Source of the DNA: Dipteris shenzhenensis
Taxonomy: Eukaryota > Polypodiophyta > Polypodiopsida > Gleicheniales
Reading direction: 5' to 3' (one strand)
Length of the DNA: 64,000 bases
Assembly: GCA_047967505.1 (NCBI GenBank)
Contig: CM106541.1
How positions within the stretch are numbered: the stretch's first letter is position 1; the number at the start of each line of letters is the position of its first letter. The notes under the pieces were generated by a model. It worked only from the letters and a program-made list of their open reading frames with translations. It did no database searches and was not told where the DNA came from. Both the position numbers and the translations under genes were made by a program. This document shows, piece by piece, positions 57,180 to 64,000 of the stretch.

Positions 57180-57862
57180 TGTAAGAAAATAATACGTTTG
57201 TGCTCAACTGATAACAGGATCTCGTATGCAAGAGAGAAAACAAGATAGTATGGAGAATCAAAAATTTGAATACTGTAGAACTGATACAATAGATGGCGCT
57301 GCCTCCCAACCATGCGCTCCTGTGAAAGAAGCTTCGATGGCGTGCTGGAAACAATAGAAGATAGAGGCTGGATGCTAAGGAATCAGGGTTGCTATAGCCA
57401 GTGATGAAATGGGCTTCACGGGCTTGCTCTTATATAGCCATCAGTCATAGTCAGTTAGGCTCAATTCGGTGACCGACCTAGTCCGCCCAAAATGGTCGAC
57501 TAGGGTTGGTCCCAAAATAGGCCACTGACCATACGATAGAACCGATGCGCAAAACAGAGCAACTAACTACGGTCTCCATTTGGCCCATAGCCATCCAGGA
57601 TCATCTGAGGCTCCAAACGGACCCTGAGTGCGGTCAGTCAAGGGATGCCTTCCTGCACTTGCATGTAGCCTAGTTGGCGGTGTGCCAACTCTATCTGAAG
57701 CCGTCCAGCCATCAGGCCACACATGGCCCCCATCTGGTGTCCAAACTAGGGCCTACCGGATAACCGAGCTACTCAAATGCCTTCTCCTCATATGGGGGGC
57801 TTACAAGTAGAGTTAGCTAGTTCTCGCATAGTTACACGAGAGTGGAGCATTGATATCTAACA
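57180..57862 (-). repeat. 5' LTR of copia element A (683 bp)
   Basis: On the minus strand it runs from TGTTAGATATCAATGC (start, 57862) to TTTTCTTACA (end, 57180). A TATA box TATATAAG lies at about 57429-57437. A second copy in the opposite orientation begins at 57866. Confidence 0.85.
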
Positions 57863-57865
57863 ATC

Positions 57866-58444
57866 CAGTAGGTCCTAGTTTGGACACCAGATGGGGGCCA
57901 TGTGTGGCCTGATGGCTAGATGGAGTTGGCACACTACCAACTAGGCTACATGCAAGTGCGGGAAGGCATCCCATGACTGACCGCATTGAGGGTAGATGGA
58001 GCATTTCCCGGGGTAGCCCACTTTCGGGTTGCGGGGCTCTTTTGGAGTCCCAAATGATCCCGGATGGTTGTGGTCTATTTTGCACACCGGTTCTATCGTG
58101 TTGTCAGTGGCTCGATCCCCAATCGACCATTTTGGGTGGACTGGGTCAGTCACCCAATTGAGCCCAATCAACTATGACTGGTGGCCACATAAGAGCAAGC
58201 CTGTGAAGCCCATTTTATCATTGGCTACAACAACCCTGATTCCTTAGCATCTAGCCTCTGTCCTTCACTGTTTCCAACTCGCCATCAAAGCTTCTTTCAC
58301 AGGAGCACACAGTTGGGAGGCACTGCCATCTATTGGATTAGTTCTACAGTAATCAAATTTTTGATTCTCCATACTATTTGTTTTCTCTCTTGCGTACGAG
58401 ATCCTATTATCTGTTCAGCACAGACATTGTATTGTTTTCTTACA
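57866..58444 (+). repeat. Second LTR of the same family, inverted, 5'-truncated
   Basis: From TCCAGTAGGTCCTAGTTTGG to TTGTTTTCTTACA it matches the LTR at 57180-57862 read in the other direction. It lacks about the first 100 bp, carries some indels (extra DNA around 57990-58040), and has CACATAAGAG where the first LTR has its TATA box. No primer site follows at 58445, so it is a solo or 3' LTR remnant. Confidence 0.85.
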
Positions 58445-58499
58445 AAAATGTGAGGGCTAAGTAAAACATAGGAAGTCTCATCAGTGTCAAAACAATGAA

Positions 58500-60445
58500 T
58501 CAGTAGCATTTGCATCGACAGCTTCATCCTGTGCCAAGTTTTGCACACGAAATATGTCTATCTCAAGGTTTACATATAATTGATCACCTATATCATATGC
58601 ATCATCCCCTATTGTATGTCTACCTAAGACTTGATATCAATCCTCTAGTTCTTCCTCTTCTTTACCAAAGTCATGATCTCCACTTCCTTCATTACAGTGT
58701 CATTATTGTCACCTTCTATGTGGCCCATATCGTCGTCTTCATCCTCCTCCCTAGATCCCGTCAGCATCATTATTTGGATGTTCTACCAGGATCTCCATAT
58801 CCACATTCTTATCTTAGGTGCTAGTAATTATATTCATTTATTCTTAAGTGTGTATATATATATATGAACATCTACCAAATATTTGTTTGACAACGAAGAT
58901 ATTAGCTTTTAATCAATTCATTAGTATGTACCTATTCACAATGCTCTAGAAGAATAAAAGTATCCCTTTCATCAGTACAGGATTTGGTGGAGTTAGTGGC
59001 AAAGAAACCACTGCTGTCTCTCTTGACTGTAGCATTGGGACCATTGTAGATAGTTCTAAACCATTTGACATTAAGAATGAAAGTACTAAATCATTTAAAA
59101 TTAACTTCATAGATGGCATGTATGGTCCCACAATATCTAACTACAAGGAGAGAGGATTGGTATCATAAGCATTTGCTCAGCTATCCTGTACAAAGTTAGC
59201 CATGACTCCACAATCATACATGACTCTCCTTGAATCAATGCATTCCACATGAAAATGCCATCCATGTGACCACACTACACTGTACATTTTGTACTAAAAA
59301 AGAACATGATTAAAACAATGAGGATGCATTTTGTAGCAATTGTGATCATGAATACCCAAATTGTGATCATGACTAGCGATTGTGATCATGTAAAAAACTT
59401 ACATGTGGCATACATCTGATTGCAAGCTCCCCCTCTTGATCGATGGCAGCTACATCCTCTCCATAATCTTAAGCTTTATGAAGAGCTTCTTGTAGCCAAA
59501 CATGGGACTTGTGTCTAGGGAGAAGAGCAAGGTATGGTGAACATGGCACCTTTCACCTATGCATGGCTCTAAATCTCACCCTCTCATTTTTGTTTATGCT
59601 TTGGCCTCTTCATATTTCTCCACCCATATTTGCATCTCAAGACTCTTGAGGATAGTGCAAAACTTATTGAATTTCTCTCTTTTCTCTTCGCTCATCTTTC
59701 TTTCAACTCCTTTACCTTGGGGAACCTCCGCAATGACACGATCATCATCCTTGATGTTCCAAGCATGTGGCATATCGGGATCCATGGATGCAAGAAACTC
59801 TATGATGTATACTAATACTCTTGCACAATCCATCCCCCTCCACCATGCTTGCTTTGGGTCTAGCTCTTTGCCTTACAAATCCCTTCAAAGTTTTCATAAA
59901 CTCTTCAAGGAAAAACATCCAACGATTAGGAACGGCTCCTACAATGGCGACCTCATCAACTATGTATACAAGCAAGTGCACCTATGTCATCATAATCCTT
60001 GAGGGAAAGTGCTTCTCAAGCAAGCACACAGCTTCAATGGAGTCCACATTTTCCCTCTCAATGCTTGATACATAGATCTCTTTCTTGTGAGATCCACCTC
60101 CTCCACATGCACTCGTAAAGTTGAATATTTTCTACCGATCATTTAAAGTTGTATGAAATATAATGAAGGTGATATGATAGTAAGTATACCTAACAATGCC
60201 ACCAATCTTGTAAATAGCTTTCCTAAGATCTTTAGATAAGCATACTCTCACTATAATTGGGAGGATAAACTACTCAAGCAACAAAGCAGTTATAATAATG
60301 TGTCACAATCATAGAAGTTACACGAAAACATCACAAACTTAGTTTTACTTTTCTCTCAAGCACAAGTGTAAGACCTTGTGCCAATCATGGGACTTGAGGC
60401 CACTAAGCTTATTGTCCTTTGTAAACACTTCCCTCAGGAAACGGA
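58500..60445 (-). pseudogene. Divergent CACTA transposase, C-terminal half
   Basis: Read downward on the minus strand: EVFTKDNKLSGLKSHDWHKV (60430-60370) from the end of the Transposase_21 region; the DUF4218-type block (59981-59594; LLVYIVDEVAIVGAVPNRWM, MKTLKGFVRQRARPKASM, a PQGKG motif); the DUF4216-type block (about 59130-58930; FILNVKWFRTIYNGPNATVK, SSGFFATNSTK, LLEHCE); and an acidic tail (58800-58520). Frames are interrupted. It is a different family from copies A-C. It is cut at 60445 by the CACTA end that starts at 60446, and the missing N-terminal part may continue beyond that insertion, off the window. Confidence 0.8.
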
Positions 60446-60564
60446 CACTACAAGGCATAGGCCCTTTTTCGACAAAATTACCGACGCTTTTTACATTAAT
60501 TTTTTTTTTTTAAACGGGCGCAAACATCATTATTAAAGTCATTAAAAGCATCAGAAAAGAACCC

Positions 60565-60670
60565 TCGCTATAAAGCGTCGCTATATAGCGATGCTGTTAA
60601 ACGTCACTATATAGCAACACTGATATTTGTCGCTATATAGCGACACTGGTAAACGTCGCTATATAGCGAC
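60565..60670. repeat. Subterminal palindrome array, CACTA left end at 60446
   Basis: GTCGCTATATAGCGAT at 60577, GTCACTATATAGCAAC at 60603, and GTCGCTATATAGCGAC at 60629 and 60655: all starts are 26 bp apart, at the same distance from the terminus as in the 44996 element. Confidence 0.9.
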
Positions 60671-60720
60671 AATTAACAGAACTAAAAAAAAGGATTAGTG
60701 GGGCTAAACAGGGCTTGCTA

Positions 60721-60930
60721 TGAGCGATTTTGTATCACCCTTTTCGCAAGGGAAATTTTGTTATAAAAAACTTTTTTTTGTAGTTACAAAAAAAAAAAGG
60801 ATTAGTGGGGCTAAACAGGGCTTGCTATGGCCCTGTTTAGCCCCACTAATTCTTTTTTTTTTTGTAACTACAAAAAAAAGTTTTTTATAACAAAATTTCC
60901 CTTGCGAAAAGGGTGATACAAAATCGCTCA
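60721..60930. repeat. 210-bp foldback with about 100-bp arms
   Basis: From TGAGCGATTTTGTATCACCC to AAACAGGGC on the left, and from GCCCTGTTT to AAAATCGCTCA on the right, with a loop of about 8 nt (TTGCTATG). The arms are nearly perfect, with minor differences in the A/T runs. It contains AAGGGAAATTTTGTTATAAA and its complement. The 44996 element has only the right arm plus a short hairpin in the same place. Confidence 0.9.
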
Positions 60931-61269
60931 AATGAAATGATCGAGCAACAAAAGTATATACATGTCAAACATATACAACATTGTTTGTTACAAAATTACC
61001 CTTTTGAAAGGGTGATACAAAATTTCTCAAACGAGCAGATATACAAAATGACATACATGGCGAAGAAAATGCAAACTGCTACTACTACTACTACTACTCA
61101 TCCGAATCATCCTCATCCTCGTCCTCATCTTATTGGCCTGATCCTTGGTCCTCGTGAGCTATGCCTTCTTCCTGATCCTCGTCATGTGCATCCGATCCTT
61201 TGCCCTAGTGATTGCTCGCCTCCGATGATGGGATGCTTGAGCTTTAACCCTAAGAGTGAACCATATAAA

Positions 61270-62140
61270 TTGAAAATTATGCTTATGCATGAGCAGAGAA
61301 GGGGGAAAGAGAGAAGAAGTGGGAAAGGAAAGAGGAAAAAAGATACATATGCTCATGCTTATCCCTCTTCTTCTCTCTTTCCCCTTTCTCTTATGCTCAT
61401 GCATAAGCATAAGCATAAGAGAAGTAGACATATGCTCATGCATAAGCATGAGCATATGTCTCTTTTTCCCTCTTTACTTTCCCTCTTTCCCTCTTCTTCT
61501 CTCTTTCTTATGTATGAGCATAAGCATAAGCATAAGCATAAGAGAAGAAGAGGGAAAGAGGGAAAGTAAAGAGGGAAAAAGAGACATATGCTCATGCTTA
61601 TGCATGAGCATATGTCTACTTCTCTTATGCTCATGCATAAGAATAAGCATGTACATATGCTCATGCTTATGCTTATGCATGAGCATAAGAGAAGGGGGAA
61701 AGAGAGAAGAAGAGGGAAAGGAAAGAGGGAAAAAGAGACATATGAGAAGGGGGAAGAGAGAAGAAGAGGAAAAGGAAAGAGGGAAGAAGAGGGGGAAAGA
61801 GAGAAGAAGAGGTAAAGGAAAGAGGGAAAAAGAGAGAAAGAAAGAGAGAAGAAGAGGGAAAGGAAAGAGGGAAAAAGAGGAAAAGAGAGAAGAAGAGGGA
61901 AAGGAAAGAAGGAAAAAGAGACATATGCTCATGCTTATGCATGAGCATATGCTCATGCTTATGCTTATGCATGAGCAGAAGAGAAGGGGGAAAGAGAGAA
62001 GAAGAGGGAAAGGAAAGAGGAAAAAAGAGGGAAAGAAAGAGAGAAGAAGAGGGAAAGGAAAGAGGGAAAGAGAGAAGAAGAGGGAAAGCAAAGAGGGAAA
62101 AAGAGAAAAAGAGAGAAGAAGAGGGAAAGAAAGGGAAGTA
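61270..62140. repeat. Hairpin plus purine array, second copy
   Basis: The same motifs as 47871-51745 but less regular: palindromes around GACATATGCTCATGC at about 61345, 61430, 61580, 61660 and 61920, with purine tracts GAAGAAGAGGGAAAGGAAAG between, some inverted (pyrimidine) at 61365-61390 and 61460-61505. Frames of 200-286 codons here are artefacts. Confidence 0.9.
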
Positions 62141-62150
62141 GCAAGCTAAG

Positions 62151-63030
62151 GGTGTCCACTTTTTGTTCACTCCCCAATCCTTATGAGGTGGAAAAACAAG
62201 CTTTTTAGCACACAAAAATGCAAATCTCACCTACTTCCCTATGGATCTAGTCTTTGAATTCTTCTGACACAACATCACACTTGCTATTGTGCACACAATC
62301 GTATAGTCTGATCGAAAATTCGATGCACACACATAAAATTTCTTTGTGTCACATGGCATGGTTCCAGGGTGGTCACACGTTTGTCACGAACAGAGAGTGT
62401 CATATTAAATTCTAAATTTCTCACTCATTTTAGATTGAATGTTATTGAAACTTTGTAAGTAGTCTCTTTGCATCATGTAGAGCTTAACTTGATTTATTTG
62501 TAATTTTTTGAATGATTTATCTAATTATAAATAATTATTTATAATAAATAAAGTCATAAAATACATGCATTTTAGTAGCACACCACATTTTTTTAGTATT
62601 TTGAATAATTATGCAAATCCAATTGGGTGGAAGGTTAGTAGGCACATAAGGGTGTGTGGTTGAATCATCAAATCCCAAATCCAACGGTTAGATTTAGGAA
62701 GATTGAAGTTTAATTTTTACTTTTACTCCTTTAAGGATCAACAAAGAATATTAAAAATAAATCTAGTAATTCTCAAACATAACCAAACATTTCAAAAATG
62801 TCAATATTTTTAGTCCTCTGCATGATGAATAAGAGGAAAAAATTTTGGTTAAATTTGAGTAAGGGAAACGTACGATATGGCCTCCAACAGTTAAATCTCC
62901 CTTTTGTGGGGGAAAAAGGGCCACCCAAGCCTAATACCAAGACAAGGTCGGCTTGGTATTAGGCTTGGTGAGGTAGGCTAGGAGCATCACCGACCCTAGT
63001 GGCAAGCCTTGGAGTCTGCATGCTGCCCAT
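62151..63030. other. AT-rich spacer (no gene recognised)
   Basis: No domain or terminus is seen. A 13-bp inverted repeat, CCTAATACCAAGA and TTGGTATTAGG, lies at 62930-62965. Confidence 0.45.
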
Positions 63031-63400
63031 GTGGAAGGCTGAGTCATCAAAACCATGCCACGTTGTTAGACCACGTGGTGCCATCTCATCAAGGAGATGT
63101 GACATCACTCCTTGCCATGTCACCTTACATACCACACGTGCTGCCACATGTGCCACCTCATCATTCCACATCATGAGCCATGTGATCACACAATGCCACC
63201 TTGGCATACCTCCTCAACCTTGCCATGTCACCAATCCCTCCATCTCAATTTGCCGTGTCAATCTACCACCTCATGAATGCCAATTCATCATGCCACATCA
63301 CCTTTCAATGTCATGGAAGAGACTATATTACCACATCATGACCATGCAGGAAGAGACTATATTACCACATCATGACCATGCATGGTGCCACATCAACTAG
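63030..63400. repeat. Degenerate GCCACATCA / GCCATGTCA repeats and a 34-bp tandem pair
   Basis: At least twelve variants of TGCCACATCA, TGCCACCTCAT and TGCCATGTCACC occur, spaced irregularly by 15-40 bp, as in 47360-47610. AAGAGACTATATTACCACAT with the following CATGACCATGCA is repeated at about 63317 and 63351. Confidence 0.7.
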
Positions 63401-63432
63401 ATTTATACACATGACGATGTGCGAGGCATACA

Positions 63433-63565
63433 ATACCTCGATCGAGGTATATGACCTGGGTGAGGCATACAATACCTCCATCGAGGTATGTGACCGAGGA
63501 CACCTAGGGATACCTCGATCGAGGTTCATACATGCGTAATGCACTGAATACCTCGATCGAGGTAT
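63433..63565. repeat. Four ATACCTCGATCGAGGTAT palindromes
   Basis: The perfect 18-bp palindrome occurs at 63433-63450 and 63548-63565, with one-mismatch or partial copies at 63472-63489 and 63510-63525. Single-arm fragments (TCTGATCGAGG) follow to 63600. The spacing is about 38 bp. Confidence 0.85.
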
Positions 63566-63628
63566 AAGGTCTGATCGAGGGTCTGATCGAGGTATATGAT
63601 CAGGGCTCTGGGCATAGCAAACCTCTCC

Positions 63629-63694
63629 ACCAAAACTTAGCCAATTAGTATCAATCTTAGAACCAAAACTTAGCCAATTAGTTTCAATCTTAGC
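63629..63694. repeat. 33-bp tandem pair
   Basis: ACCAAAACTTAGCCAATTAG starts at 63629 and 63662, each followed by TATCAATCTTAG or TTTCAATCTTAG. Confidence 0.85.
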
Positions 63695-63752
63695 ACCTCC
63701 ACCAATAATAATGAAGAGCAATCTAAGAGCAATCTAGTGGATGAGTTGAGGC

Positions 63753-63761
63753 TCTCTATAA
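63753..63761 (+). promoter_or_regulatory. Possible TATA box
   Basis: CTCTATAAGAC about 95 bp upstream of an ATG at 63851. The spacing is reasonable for a plant promoter or an LTR U3/R boundary. There is no other support. Confidence 0.35.
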
Positions 63762-63850
63762 GACACCACGTTTTGGTTCATTTCACCCATTCTTAGCCAT
63801 TCTTGCCTCCTCATCACTTTGTCACACCTTCCATCCTACTTTCATTGAGA

Positions 63851-63970
63851 ATGGGTTCTCAAAGCCGTAGAGCTAGTAGACGTGAAAGATGTAGGAACCC
63901 CCCCCCAAATCTCATTGACGAGGAGCGCAAGCAGAAGGCTCGTGAGCACAAGAGAGCCTCTAGAGCTTGA
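63851..63970 (+). CDS. Short basic ORF at right edge (possible gene start)
   Basis: ATG in GAGAATGGG opens a 39-codon Arg-rich frame (MGSQSRRASRRERCRN, then PPPNLIDEERKQKAREHKRA), ending at TGA 63968-63970. After the stop the same frame continues with Arg/Ala codons to the window edge, so the TGA may be a nonsense change in a longer frame. A run of nine C's at 63898-63906 makes a length error or frameshift possible. No family is recognised; it could be a host gene or the start of an element protein. Confidence 0.25.
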   Translation: MGSQSRRASRRERCRNPPPNLIDEERKQKAREHKRASRA

Positions 63971-64000
63971 GCTCGCGCTGCCACCATTGATCCACCTCCA

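Larger units (their letters stand above)
60446..62150 (+). mobile_element. CACTA element left end (same family as the nested element); right end not in view
   Basis: CACTACAAGGCATAGGCCC at 60446 is identical in its first 19 bases to the start of the 44996 element. It is followed by TACCGACGCTTTTTACATT, palindromic subterminal repeats, a long foldback, a gene-poor leader (ACTACTACTACTCATCC at about 61083-61101) and the hairpin/purine array. Target flank GGA at 60443-60445; no partner terminus GTAGTG followed by GGA is found before 64000, so the element either extends past the window or is truncated. The end coordinate given is only where recognisable family sequence stops. Confidence 0.8.

Noticed and set aside
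61289-62230. ORFs of 185-286 codons in the second hairpin/purine array
   Set aside because: Same artefact as the larger array.

Overview
The window is repeat-rich nuclear DNA of a land plant. The evidence is plant-type CACTA (En/Spm) transposases with the Transposase_21, DUF4218 and DUF4216 order, a chromodomain-less Ty3/gypsy polyprotein of Tat/Athila type, Ty1/copia LTRs followed by an initiator-Met tRNA primer site (TGGTATCAGAGC), a plant UDP-glycosyltransferase fragment, and short runs of the plant telomere repeat (CCCTAAA). The species cannot be read from the sequence. I find no intact host gene and no rRNA or tRNA gene; almost everything is a mobile element, a decayed element or a tandem array.

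Layout. 1-504: end of a CACTA element that continues off the left edge. 553-1391: kinase-like pseudogene split by a 247-bp MITE. 1655-2826: broken coiled-coil/RING gene. 2832-3172: repeat cluster. 3594-4958 (-): CACTA accessory gene, called ORF B here. 4990-6190: purine-rich and short-period arrays. 6300-9945 (+): decayed CACTA transposase. 9988-10262: second repeat cluster. 10574-11528 (-): second ORF B. 11523-12914 (+): truncated transposase with a 263-bp tandem duplication, fused to a UDP-glycosyltransferase fragment (12940-13504, -). 14.1-17.5 kb: weak copia and CACTA remnants. 17742-17988: second MITE copy. 19.8-21.4 kb: degenerate satellite of about 180 bp. 21394-21641 and 24169-24418: an inverted pair of a second MITE family. 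24455-26962 (+): third transposase copy. 27102 to about 43558 (+): 5'-truncated Tat-type element with RT-RNase H-integrase, a 7.4-kb minisatellite of 88-bp higher-order units, a broken extra ORF and a 3' LTR.

44613-54720 is a CACTA relic carrying a third ORF B, split by a complete nested CACTA element of 8,664 bp (44996-53659) with a TAG target duplication. The nested element holds an LTR/primer-site fragment without a polyprotein, a 3.9-kb hairpin-plus-purine array and an acidic exon. 54.7-58.4 kb holds two copia gag/protease relics (-) and two LTRs facing each other. 58.5-60.4 kb is a divergent CACTA transposase (-), interrupted at 60446 by another CACTA left end that carries a 210-bp foldback. 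The last 1.2 kb has short palindromes, short tandem repeats and a possible promoter with a short ORF at the edge.

The unifying theme is one CACTA superfamily. Its ends share the terminus CACTACAAGG or relatives and a subterminal palindrome, GTCGCTATATAGCGAC, spaced every 26 bp. Its bodies accumulate hairpin and purine arrays. Its two converging genes, a transposase (or, in one copy, a RING gene) and ORF B, flank a conserved repeat cluster. Two non-autonomous MITE families (247-250 bp, GGGG-rich termini) inserted into these and other sequences.
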